Source: Methanofollis ethanolicus
GTDB taxonomy: Archaea; Halobacteriota; Methanomicrobia; Methanomicrobiales; Methanofollaceae
Length of the DNA stretch: 64,000 nucleotides
Direction: 5' to 3'
NCBI RefSeq assembly: GCF_001571385.1
Contig: NZ_BCNW01000001.1
Span: 2,581,470 to 2,645,469 of the forward strand
Made by a program: the position numbers and the translations under genes. The first letter of the stretch is position 1. Each line of letters opens with the position of its first letter. The notes under the pieces are model-generated. The model worked only from the letters and a program-made list of their open reading frames with translations, was not told the DNA's origin and did not search any database. Below, one piece after another: positions 1 to 7,791 of the stretch.

Positions 1-1
1 G

Positions 2-409
2 CGGGTCGGACCTTCGATCGCAGTGGCACGGGCCAGGGAGAACATTACCCTCACCATCACCCCGATCAGTCTCAATGGCTCAGCGAAGATCGGGGGGTCA
101 GGGCCGGCGCGGATAGAGACCAGGATGCGTGGGAGCGATCCCTCCTCCCTTGACGGCACCTACGACCGGGTGGACCTGGTTGTCATGACCAAAGATATGG
201 AAACGGCATGGGCATGGGAGAGGGCCTTCAAAGAGGTGCAGCAGAGGGCGAGGGCAGAAGGGGTCGATCCCTTGCAGTGCCTGCCCGGTCTGAGCGAAGA
301 CGGGGCCACACTGATGATTCAGCCGCAAGAGGGCAAGAAAGTCATCCTCAAACTCTATCCGGCAAATTACACGGTGACGATCCACAACGCGGCGTCCCTG
401 ATGGAGTGA
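2..409 (+). CDS. 3' part of a DUF7289-like archaeal surface/pilin-associated protein (5' end outside window)
   Basis: The reading frame is open from the first bases of the window and ends in TGA at 407-409. A GTG lies at 23, but codons upstream stay open and there is no ribosome binding site, so this is most likely the C-terminal part of a longer gene. The fragment is mostly beta-rich, with a segment around DLVVMTKDMETAWAWERA that resembles the C-terminal region of archaeal proteins having an N-terminal pilin-like hydrophobic helix (DUF7289-like, by recall). The next gene, four bases downstream, encodes an archaeal type IV pilin, which supports a surface role. The exact family is uncertain. 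Confidence 0.6.
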   Translation, partial: RVGPSIAVARARENITLTITPISLNGSAKIGGSGPARIETRMRGSDPSSLDGTYDRVDLVVMTKDMETAWAWERAFKEVQQRARAEGVDPLQCLPGLSEDGATLMIQPQEGKKVILKLYPANYTVTIHNAASLME

Positions 410-413
410 GAGC

Positions 414-1229
414 ATGACACACGACACCCATGAAGAAGGAGTCTCCGAGGTGATCGGGGCCGTTCTCCTCGTCGGCCTGACAGTCCTCGGCGTGGCGATC
501 GTAGCGGCCGTCCTCCTCTCCGGCCCCCAGACCACGGAGATCCCCCATGCCACGATCGTCGCGGGGAATGAGAGCGGCAACATTGTCCTTGTCCACGAGG
601 GAGGCGACCCCCTCCAGAAGGGGGAGTACAGGATCTATCTCGATACAAGGAATGGCCTTGTGGACGGGACCGGTGACTTCACCGGACCTGCAGACGGCGT
701 CTGGTCGATCGGTGAGGCCATCACCTATACGGGGAGTGTAAAACCCCATCGTGTGGTCGTCACCGCCGTCACAGGGGGCGGGGAGACGTTCCTTGCCGAA
801 CCTGCATTCGATGGCGGTGGGGCGGCGGTCTTCGCGCCCGACCCGGTGGACCCGGGGGCAGGCGGAGGAGCGGTGACGCCGGGTGGAGAGAATGAAACAC
901 CCCCCGTGGTTATCGTCATTCCAGAGCTCGGTACAGATCTAAAATTTGAAAAAAACGGCCATTATTATTCAAACGTAAATGCTAACGTCACTGATCCAGA
1001 CATTAAACGGGTGGATTTTGTAATGTACGACTATGATACAAGGCCACCAAAAGTAGTTGACATTCAACCCGCATCCAAAGATCCCGCAACTCAAGAGTAT
1101 TCAGCAAAATTTGAGTTCCCACCGGGTCAGATAAAGGGAGTAAAACAGGTCGTCATTATGGCAATTGCCTTTAATGATACTGCAGTTGTCGGAAAGGACG
1201 CATGCAAAGTAAATATCACAGGGACATAA
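414..1229 (+). CDS. archaeal type IV pilin N-terminal domain protein
   Basis: This 271-residue protein opens with a short polar leader and then EEGVSEVIGAVLLVGLTVLG, the class III signal/hydrophobic helix of archaeal type IV pilins (DUF1628, PF07790), normally cut by a prepilin peptidase. The motif DPLQKGEYRIYLD in the middle recurs as DPLEKGHFTLLVD in the next gene, so both share this fold. After a Gly/Pro-rich linker (about residues 138-160) comes a C-terminal domain encoded by visibly AT-richer DNA from about base 940. The ATG at 414 follows the previous stop by four bases, which suggests cotranscription. The pilin identity is firm; the role of the C-terminal domain is unknown. Confidence 0.8.
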   Translation: MTHDTHEEGVSEVIGAVLLVGLTVLGVAIVAAVLLSGPQTTEIPHATIVAGNESGNIVLVHEGGDPLQKGEYRIYLDTRNGLVDGTGDFTGPADGVWSIGEAITYTGSVKPHRVVVTAVTGGGETFLAEPAFDGGGAAVFAPDPVDPGAGGGAVTPGGENETPPVVIVIPELGTDLKFEKNGHYYSNVNANVTDPDIKRVDFVMYDYDTRPPKVVDIQPASKDPATQEYSAKFEFPPGQIKGVKQVVIMAIAFNDTAVVGKDACKVNITGT

Positions 1230-1249
1230 AATTTTTCGGAGATATTCTC

Positions 1250-3601
1250 ATGACGCACACAGACACCGCCGCCAGCGAACTCACCGCCGTCATGGCCCTC
1301 ATCGCCATCTTCATGACAGCGGCGGCGGTCGTCGGCGTCATGGTCCTCTCGAACCCGCCGGGCGACAAGGCGCCCGCGATGCTTGCGCATGTCGAGGAGG
1401 AGAACGGGAGCGCCTATCTCTACCATGACGGCGGCGACCCCCTCGAAAAAGGGCACTTCACCCTTCTCGTCGACGGAGCGCCCTGGACTAACGCCACCCT
1501 CGTCGATGCGTCGGGTATTGAGCCTGAGGCCGGGATGTGGACGACATGGGGGACCGGGCAAGCCCTCGTCCTTTCAGGCGTCTCTTCGGCGGCAGAGATC
1601 AGGATCGTCGCCGACGGCGTCGACCGGAGAGGCGGCTCTTGGCTCATTTTCGAGAACGGCACGGCGGCAACACCGACAACCGTCACAACAGTACCGACGA
1701 CCACAACGATAGTGCCGACAACAACAGTCACAGCAGTACCGACGACTGAACCGACCCCGGTGCCCATCGACACCGACTTCGTCGCCAATATGACCCTGGG
1801 CACGGCACCCCTGACCGTCGGGTTCACCGACCTCTCCACCGGCGATCCCACAGCGTGGTCCTGGGACTTCGGCGACGGCGTCAACTCGACGGAACAGAAC
1901 CCGACGCATATCTACACCACACCGGGCATCTATACCGTCAAACTCACCGCCTCGAACACATACAGCTCCGACAACGAGACGAAGACCGCATACATCATCG
2001 TCCAGCGGTGTGCGGCGGCCGGCATCACAGGCACCTATTACCCCACAATCGGCTTTACCGGCACACCGGTCCAGAGAATTGACAGGAGGATCTGGTTTGC
2101 AGACCAGGCCGCGAACACGACGCCCTATATCCGTGCCGAAACCGACGAATATGACTGGCCTCAGTCGACGCTCGGAAAACAGAACCAGTTCAGCGTGATC
2201 TACGAGGGGTACCTGATCGTGCCGGCAGACGACACCTATACATTCTATCTCACCTCGGACGACGGGTCGTGGCTCTGGCTGGACGCAATCAGAGAGAGCG
2301 ATCCCTCGCTGATCGATAACGGAGGCTACCACAAGGTACAGGAAAAAACGGCGTCGATCGCTCTCGCTGCCGGAGCCCATCCGATAAAGGCGAAGATGTT
2401 TGAAAACCAGGGAGAGGCGGTCTTCCACCTCGAATGGTCCTCCTCCGCCTTCGGTCGCACGCCGATCAACTCCTTCTGCCAGGGTCCGGGGACGGCGGTC
2501 GGGGCTGACTTCACCGCCGACCCGACAGCAGGGGAGGCCCCGCTCACTGTCCAGTTCACCGACATGTCCACCGGTGCGCCGACCGCATGGTCCTGGGACT
2601 TCGGCGACGGGGCAACCTCGACAGACCAGCACCCGACGCACACCTACACCGTCCCAGGCACCTACACAGTCACCCTCACCGCGTCGAAGACCGGGAGTTC
2701 CGACACCGAGACGAAGACAGGCTACATCACCGTGGGCAGTTCATTCATCGATTATGTCATCGACGAGAACGTCTTCGTCTACGGCAACGCTCTCAGATTC
2801 GGCGGGAACACCGTCACCGGAACAGGAGCAACTATCGTTATCACCGGTGGATTGGACACTGCGGACCTCAACGGCGGTGCTTCCGTCTCCGTTTCCACCA
2901 TCTACATCGACGGCGACGTCACCCTGGACGGAGGGAGTGCCGGCATCGGATCGGCAACAAAACCCGGAAATATCTCCATCAACGGAGACCTGACGCTGAA
3001 AAGCGGCGGCAGAGACATCTATGGCGATGTGTACGTTGCCGGCGATTTCTCCCTCAAGGACGCAAGGGTCCACGACAACGTGTACGTCGACGGGGACCTG
3101 ACGCTCGACTGGACGCCGACGATCGATGACGACGCCCGTATTTACTATACAGGCACGTTCACGCATCCCCCGTCCATGGATGACAGCATACTCTCGAAAT
3201 GCATCCACACGACATCCGTGCCGGCCGTCGAGATGCCCGACCAGAAGATCCCGTCCACAAAACCCGCCGGCTGGTACGCTGCAAGAGAGTACGTCTCAGG
3301 CGGAGCCCTGACGAGCACCATGAAGGTCTATGCTGACAGGTACTCGTCCACGTCCTGGAGCAAAACGGCGACGAACGTCGTCATCATTGCATACGACGGG
3401 GACATCACCATAACAGGAAAGGGAGGAAGCGGCGTTACCGGCGTTTTCTTCGCACCCAGAGGGAAGGTAACCTTCGAAGGCGCATACCTTGAAGGCGTCG
3501 TCATCGCTCGCGACGGGTTCTTCGTCACGAGCGGCGGGACGGAGGTCACTTTCAAGAATATAGAGAATTACATCAGCAATCCGAATGATTATCCATTCTA
3601 A
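1250..3601 (+). CDS. pilin-like anchored surface protein with PKD-PA14-PKD domains and a C-terminal beta-solenoid
   Basis: The ATG at 1250 is preferred over one at 1202, which lies inside the preceding gene. The 783-residue product starts with a pilin-like hydrophobic helix (about residues 9-37), then a pilin-type domain, a Thr/Pro-rich linker (about 150-172), a PKD domain (WSWDFGDGVNSTEQNPTHIY), a PA14-like domain (YLIVPADDTYTFYLTSDDGS, a carbohydrate-binding fold), a second PKD domain (WSWDFGDGATSTDQHPTHTY), and a region of short repeats (GNISINGDLTLKSG, YVAGDF, YVDGDLTLD) that looks like a bactofilin-like beta-solenoid. It is likely exposed outside the cell and used for adhesion or matrix contact; this is inferred from the domains. 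The gene is followed by a repeat-rich spacer. Confidence 0.8.
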   Translation: MTHTDTAASELTAVMALIAIFMTAAAVVGVMVLSNPPGDKAPAMLAHVEEENGSAYLYHDGGDPLEKGHFTLLVDGAPWTNATLVDASGIEPEAGMWTTWGTGQALVLSGVSSAAEIRIVADGVDRRGGSWLIFENGTAATPTTVTTVPTTTTIVPTTTVTAVPTTEPTPVPIDTDFVANMTLGTAPLTVGFTDLSTGDPTAWSWDFGDGVNSTEQNPTHIYTTPGIYTVKLTASNTYSSDNETKTAYIIVQRCAAAGITGTYYPTIGFTGTPVQRIDRRIWFADQAANTTPYIRAETDEYDWPQSTLGKQNQFSVIYEGYLIVPADDTYTFYLTSDDGSWLWLDAIRESDPSLIDNGGYHKVQEKTASIALAAGAHPIKAKMFENQGEAVFHLEWSSSAFGRTPINSFCQGPGTAVGADFTADPTAGEAPLTVQFTDMSTGAPTAWSWDFGDGATSTDQHPTHTYTVPGTYTVTLTASKTGSSDTETKTGYITVGSSFIDYVIDENVFVYGNALRFGGNTVTGTGATIVITGGLDTADLNGGASVSVSTIYIDGDVTLDGGSAGIGSATKPGNISINGDLTLKSGGRDIYGDVYVAGDFSLKDARVHDNVYVDGDLTLDWTPTIDDDARIYYTGTFTHPPSMDDSILSKCIHTTSVPAVEMPDQKIPSTKPAGWYAAREYVSGGALTSTMKVYADRYSSTSWSKTATNVVIIAYDGDITITGKGGSGVTGVFFAPRGKVTFEGAYLEGVVIARDGFFVTSGGTEVTFKNIENYISNPNDYPF

Positions 3602-3739
3602 CTGACCGGAGAGCAGAAGTGCGCGAGCACTTCCTGCACCTTCCGATCCTCCAGATTCACCAAACAGACGAGGAGCATATCCCAAAACTCTCGTTCATTC
3701 CCCCCATCTCTGCATGCAGGGATCGGGAGAGAATATCAT

Positions 3740-3956
3740 GATCGGGTCGATATCTTCCTGAATTCCCTGAAGAATCGTGCGAAACCACCGCCTTCCCCTA
3801 CCTCTCTGCCGGGGGACTGACGTCCCCGGACCCCCGAAACAGGATAGGGTCGGGGAAGAGAGAAGAGAGATCCTGATGAAGGAGATTGTCATCCACCCCC
3901 TATCGCAATGATGGGGGTCGGGGGGAGGGAGCGATAGCGACCTTGAGAAAATCTCT
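3740..3956 (+). repeat. degenerate copy of a dispersed GC-rich intergenic repeat
   Basis: The stretch contains the hairpin ccgggggactgacgtccccg at 3809-3829, then aggatagggtcggggaag and a ctatcgcaatgatggggg block. These blocks recur in the spacers near 11.2-11.4 kb, 26.2 kb and 51.8 kb. No convincing reading frame covers it. It probably belongs to the same repeat family as the better preserved copy immediately downstream. Confidence 0.55.
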
Positions 3957-4204
3957 GATTTTCGGGCTCTGTAGAAACCCTCACCTTTTCCGTGTATGAA
4001 CGTGACCCAACCGCCTTCCTCCATCTTCGCACCGGGGGACTTTTGCCCCCGGACCCCCGCACGAGGATTAGGCCTCAAAAGGGCAAACGGGCATCTTGAA
4101 GAGGGGACTGCCCTCCACCCCCCTATCCTCATGGCGGGGGGACCGGGGGGTGGCAGCCCCCCGGACGAGACACTCCAGAATAGGGTTTCTACAGAGCCGA
4201 AAAT
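3957..4204 (+). repeat. MITE-like element with terminal inverted repeats
   Basis: The left end reads attttcgggctctgtagaaa and the right end (4182-4204) reads agggtttctacagagccgaa. They are inverted copies of about 23 bases with one extra G. Inside are two strong hairpins, ccgggggac-ttttg-cccccgg (4032-4052) and ccgggggg-tggcag-ccccccgg (4143-4164). It is about 248 bp, has no convincing coding frame, and shares both hairpins and the right end with the copy at 26.2-26.5 kb, and the left end with 11.14 kb and 51.76 kb. A non-autonomous mobile element is the simplest reading; a structured RNA is an alternative. Confidence 0.65.
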
Positions 4205-4283
4205 AGAGAGAAGCAATTTCCAATGCCTTGGAAACGCTTCATCCCCCGCTTAAGGAGCAATTCTTCGCACAATATATCTCATT

Positions 4284-5408
4284 TTACCCCGAAACTTCCA
4301 TGAACTCTGCCGGCACCGGCATGTCTGTCACCGGCTCCGTATAGTCCTCGAACCAGAGGGCCGACGGGTTTCGGCGGAACGCCAGGAACTTCCCGATATT
4401 TGCCGGGTCTGCCGCCTGGTGATACTTGAAGAAGGTACACCCCTCTGTCAACCCAGCGATCTCGATCTTCCCGGTCGCATGAGACATCACAAACCGTGCC
4501 CTCTTCGCGAGCCCAGAGACCCGCCCTTTGGCCGCCTCGAAGATCTGGTACCCCTCCTCCACCGGCACCTGAAACATCCCGTTCCCGAGGGTCGGGCGGC
4601 ACTGGAAGACATAGTACGGCGGCACTCCGATGAACGAAAGTTTCCTGAACAGTTCTGCAAGGACATCCGGGTCGTCGTTCACCCCCCGCAGAAGAGGCGT
4701 CTGGTTCACGACGATCGCCCCGGCCTTCTGGAGGAGGGCGAGCGCCTCCACCGCCTGCGGCGTCAGTTCCCGCGGGTGGTTGAACTGGGCCATGATATAG
4801 ATCCGCTTCTCGTCGGTCGAGTACTTCCCGATCATCTCCAGCAGGGACGGGTCGTCGATGATACGATACGGGTTGAAGGCAGGCATCTTCGACCCGATCC
4901 TGATGATCCCGACATGGTCGATCGCCCGCACCGACCTGACGATCGGTTCGAGTTTCGACGTCGCCATGATCAGGGGGTCGCCGCCTGTCAGGAGCACGTT
5001 CGTGATCTCGGGGTGGTCCCTGATATAGGCGACCTCCTCGGTCACATCCCTCGTCACCTCCGCCCCCCGGTCCATAAACAACCGTTTTCTAAAGCAAAAG
5101 CGGCAGAAAGTCCCGCACACATCGGACACCAGGAGAAGAGACGTCTCCCTGTACTTGTGCTGGAGACCCGGAGCAACCGTGTAGTTCTTCTCCTGTGAAG
5201 GGTCGAGCACTCCCGTCTCCTCGCATTCCAGCGGGCTTGGGACCGCAATCCTGCGGATCGGGTCAAGAGGATCGTCCCAGTCGATCAAAGAGAGATAATA
5301 ATCGTTCGAGCGGAAAGCGAACTTTTCTTCCACCTTCCTGAGGGCGGCCTTCTCATCCGTGCTCAGCGCGTCGATCTGGTCAACTCGTGTCAGGTATTGT
5401 GGTTTCAT
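4284..5408 (-). CDS. KamA-family radical SAM aminomutase (lysine 2,3-aminomutase-like)
   Basis: The 374-residue product carries CGTFCRFCFRKR, the CxxxCxxC cluster motif of radical SAM enzymes in the KamA arrangement, followed by LLTGGDPLIM. The C-terminal SHATGKIEIAG has a lysine where KamA enzymes bind pyridoxal phosphate. Known members interconvert alpha- and beta-lysine, and in methanogens AblA makes the precursor of the osmolyte N-epsilon-acetyl-beta-lysine. No acetyltransferase ablB is adjacent, and the protein is shorter than classical AblA (about 415-430), so the substrate is uncertain. The ATG at 5408 is chosen over a GTG at 5417 because GAGGTGA sits five bases before it. Confidence 0.8.
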   Translation of the reverse strand: MKPQYLTRVDQIDALSTDEKAALRKVEEKFAFRSNDYYLSLIDWDDPLDPIRRIAVPSPLECEETGVLDPSQEKNYTVAPGLQHKYRETSLLLVSDVCGTFCRFCFRKRLFMDRGAEVTRDVTEEVAYIRDHPEITNVLLTGGDPLIMATSKLEPIVRSVRAIDHVGIIRIGSKMPAFNPYRIIDDPSLLEMIGKYSTDEKRIYIMAQFNHPRELTPQAVEALALLQKAGAIVVNQTPLLRGVNDDPDVLAELFRKLSFIGVPPYYVFQCRPTLGNGMFQVPVEEGYQIFEAAKGRVSGLAKRARFVMSHATGKIEIAGLTEGCTFFKYHQAADPANIGKFLAFRRNPSALWFEDYTEPVTDMPVPAEFMEVSG

Positions 5409-5592
5409 GATGTTCACCTCTATCAGTCCCGGTCAGATCCAGAAAGGAGTTCAATGCAGAACCGGGCATCACGCGGCGTCAAAAAATATCGGCACAAGGA
5501 CATCTCTGCCGCGTACTGAGTGAGCACTGATCCTATGGCCCCCACCGTATAAAAAAGTATAGATCCCGGGAAAACCGTAAGAAATGATATTT

Positions 5593-5997
5593 TTATTGCT
5601 TTTTTTTGCGTTTGCCCATAGAGAAGATGTCGACAAAGTACTTCCCTTCCTTGCCGAATCCAACGACCATCTCCTCGTCCCGGGCCAGTTTCTCGATATT
5701 CAGTTCATAGGTGCCGGGCTCGAGGACACGGATCGCCTCGACCTGGTCATACCTGTCTATATGATCCCGGACCTCCTCTGTCTTGCGGGGCGGGGAAGGT
5801 GTCTCGGGAACCTCAATCTCCTCTGTATCGGTCTCCGAGGCGAGTTCTTCGATCGTCTTCCCCTCAAGCACGTCGTCGTGCCTCTTCGACTCACCGATAT
5901 AGAGGAACTTCTTCCCGCCGCAACTCGGGCAGCCCCTCAGAATCTCGGTTGAGCCGTCTTCAAATTCCCTTCCACATTTGGTACACTTATGGGGCAT
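5593..5997 (-). CDS. arvC: zinc-ribbon protein ArvC/OapC (DUF2072-like)
   Basis: The 134-residue protein begins CTKCGREF and continues with CPSCGGKKF, two knuckles of a zinc ribbon. An acidic linker and a C-terminal domain ending in a Lys-rich tail follow. It is the third gene of a compact cluster with a DUF2073 protein and an Era-like GTPase. That trio is known in haloarchaea as OapABC, later called ArvABC, with the GTPase linked to extracellular vesicle formation. Its own biochemical role is not known. The start has GGTGAGGTGG just upstream. Identity rests on the zinc motif and gene order. Confidence 0.75.
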   Translation of the reverse strand: MPHKCTKCGREFEDGSTEILRGCPSCGGKKFLYIGESKRHDDVLEGKTIEELASETDTEEIEVPETPSPPRKTEEVRDHIDRYDQVEAIRVLEPGTYELNIEKLARDEEMVVGFGKEGKYFVDIFSMGKRKKKQ

Positions 5998-6003
5998 TCC
6001 ACC

Positions 6004-6375
6004 TCACCGTGACGAAACCCAGGCGCGGATCAGGTTCTCATCCTTCTTGATCGTCTTGAGCTGGTTCGCCGGCCCGATCACCGTGAGCCTGGACTCAGAC
6101 TTCTTGCCGACAAGTTTGGAGAAGAAACCGCCGAAACCCTCTCCTCCCCCCTTCACCGGATAGGTCTCAAGTTCGATCCCGGAGAATCCATCAGGCCTGA
6201 TCTCCATCATCGTCACCTCGATGAGTTTGCTCTGCTCGTCCGGAGCAAGCCCTTTTTCCAGTACGACGATGTTTCCGTCCCGTACGTCGTCGAGGATCAG
6301 CCTGACCTTCTCCATCATGGTCAGCCGGTCCATCCTTTCAGCCGAGAGGAAATCGATCTGAACTCCCTGAATCAT
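6004..6375 (-). CDS. arvB: DUF2073 family protein ArvB/OapB
   Basis: This 123-residue protein (MIQGVQIDFLSAERMDRLT start) has a C-terminal half with GPANQLKTIKKDENLIRAWVSS and matches the DUF2073 family found beside the small GTPase in many Euryarchaeota. The ATG at 6375 follows AGGTGAT with good spacing; a GTG at 6384 would overlap the arvA stop and is the alternative. It lies between arvA and arvC with gaps of only a few bases, so the three are surely cotranscribed. Function is unknown beyond association with the GTPase. Confidence 0.75.
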   Translation of the reverse strand: MIQGVQIDFLSAERMDRLTMMEKVRLILDDVRDGNIVVLEKGLAPDEQSKLIEVTMMEIRPDGFSGIELETYPVKGGGEGFGGFFSKLVGKKSESRLTVIGPANQLKTIKKDENLIRAWVSSR

Positions 6376-6380
6376 CCTGA

Positions 6381-7022
6381 TCACCTGAACGTCTCAGCCA
6401 TCTTTTCATAGAGCATCTCGATATTGTCTCCCTCCATGCCGGAGATCGGAACGACCGGGTGCTGCGGGAAGGCACTCCTGATCCGCTGGGGAGCAGCGTC
6501 GGGGAGGTCGATCTTGTTGGCGACAATAACAACCGGGAGTTTCCGGCTCTCGATGATCCCGATCATCATGATGTTCACCTGCATAAAGGGATCCTGCGTC
6601 GAGTCCAGCATGTAGATGACACCGTCGATATCGTCCCGAAGCCAGTGCATCGCTTCGGCAACACCTTCCGTCGCCTCTCTCGCCCGTATGATCGCTTCGT
6701 CCTTCTCAAGACCGTACTCGAGGAACTCGTTGTAATCGATCTTCGTGGTGACGCCGGGAGTATCGACGATGTCGATCATGATCGAATTGCCGTTCGAACC
6801 GGAGATCGTGATGTTCTCCTTCCGCCGGGCCCGCCGGGTCTCGTGGGGGATCTCGCTCACCGGACCGATCGCATCACCGGTCCAGTCGCGTACAATCCTG
6901 TTGGCAAGAGTGGTCTTGCCAGCATTGGGGGGGCCGTAAATTCCAATCTTTGACTTCTTTTTGCGGAAGAAGGCATGGAATAAATTAGATACCGTCAGCT
7001 TTGCGCGAATAAGAAAATTCAT
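6381..7022 (-). CDS. arvA: Era-like small GTPase ArvA/OapA
   Basis: The 213-residue protein has the P-loop GPPNAGKTTL near residue 30, the switch/G3 motif DIVDTPG near 88, and NKID near 166, the motifs of a TRAFAC-class GTPase. The N-terminus (FHAFFRKKKSKIGIYG) is basic and could contact membrane. It heads the arvABC operon. The haloarchaeal homologue was reported to drive extracellular vesicle formation; a similar role in this methanogen is inferred. Transcription probably starts from the TATA-like ggtataaatatcccc (7077-7091) read on the minus strand, facing the CBS-gene operon. Confidence 0.85.
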   Translation of the reverse strand: MNFLIRAKLTVSNLFHAFFRKKKSKIGIYGPPNAGKTTLANRIVRDWTGDAIGPVSEIPHETRRARRKENITISGSNGNSIMIDIVDTPGVTTKIDYNEFLEYGLEKDEAIIRAREATEGVAEAMHWLRDDIDGVIYMLDSTQDPFMQVNIMMIGIIESRKLPVVIVANKIDLPDAAPQRIRSAFPQHPVVPISGMEGDNIEMLYEKMAETFR

Positions 7023-7076
7023 GCTTCATCCCCTATTCAAGACTTTTCAGTTGCTCATTAGATGATTATCCACCCC

Positions 7077-7163
7077 GGTATAAATATCCCCCTATATTGG
7101 GTGAATATCACCCGGGCGAATATATGTTCGAATTTGAAAATACTCGCCAGTATTCTTTTATAG
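7077..7163. promoter_or_regulatory. divergent promoter region with palindromic operator candidate
   Basis: Between arvA (minus) and the first CBS gene (plus) lie a minus-strand TATA (ATATTTATA, within 7077-7091) and a plus-strand TATA (cttttatag, near 7155). Between them is the perfect inverted repeat gggtga-ata-tcaccc (7099-7113), followed by cgaa-tatatg-ttcg (7117-7130). The placement suits a repressor or activator acting on both operons. No regulator gene is adjacent, so the protein is unknown. Confidence 0.55.
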
Positions 7164-7227
7164 GGGAATCTCCTAGGTAGTGGTATCTGGAATCATCCAG
7201 AAAACAGCGACCCTACGGGGTGAACTC

Positions 7228-7791
7228 ATGGCTAACGCACGAGACACCATATACGTCGAAACACGGGTTCCGCTGAAGGAAGTAATGAGAGGCAGCCCCA
7301 CCACCATCGAGGCCGAGGCCACGGTCGCAAAGGCCGCAGCCCGCATGTGCCGGAGCGAGGTGGGAAGTTGCATCGTTCTTTCAGGGAACGTCCCTATCGG
7401 GATCGTCACCGAACAGGACATGAACTGCAAAGTCGTCGCCAAGGACCTCAAGCCAAGTTCCATCTATGTCAGGGAGATCATGAGCACTCCGCTCATCACC
7501 ATCGATTCTGAGAGAACCGTGGGGGAAGCTGCACAGATGATGATACGGCACCGGGTCAGACGACTCCCGGTCGTCGAGAACGGCAAAGTCACCGGCATCG
7601 TCACGGTCAGGGACCTCCTATCCGTCGCCAACGAGCTTAACGAGATTATGTCAGACCTGATCGTCATCAACCGGGAGGAAAATTATTCCATGGGCCTCTG
7701 CGACCGTTGCGGCAAGATGAGTGACAACCTGGTCTCCATGGACGCGATGATGCTGTGCAATGATTGTAGGGAGGAGGAGCGCTTGAGATGA
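7228..7791 (+). CDS. CBS-domain pair protein with C-terminal zinc ribbon
   Basis: The ATG at 7228 is preferred over GTG 7180 because ggggtga lies just upstream. The 187-residue product has two CBS motifs (about residues 10-70 and 78-135, with GIVTEQDM and GIVTVRDLL) and a C-terminal CDRCG...CNDC zinc-binding element (about 160-182). CBS pairs typically bind adenine nucleotides or S-adenosyl compounds and sense energy state. This is the first of five consecutive CBS genes; it overlaps the next by four bases, so they form one operon. The ligand and target are unknown. Confidence 0.85.
   Translation: MANARDTIYVETRVPLKEVMRGSPTTIEAEATVAKAAARMCRSEVGSCIVLSGNVPIGIVTEQDMNCKVVAKDLKPSSIYVREIMSTPLITIDSERTVGEAAQMMIRHRVRRLPVVENGKVTGIVTVRDLLSVANELNEIMSDLIVINREENYSMGLCDRCGKMSDNLVSMDAMMLCNDCREEERLR

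Noticed and set aside
1675-1760. Short acaacagtaccgacgacc-like repeats considered as a DNA repeat array
   Set aside because: They encode the Thr/Pro linker of the surface protein and are explained as low-complexity coding sequence.
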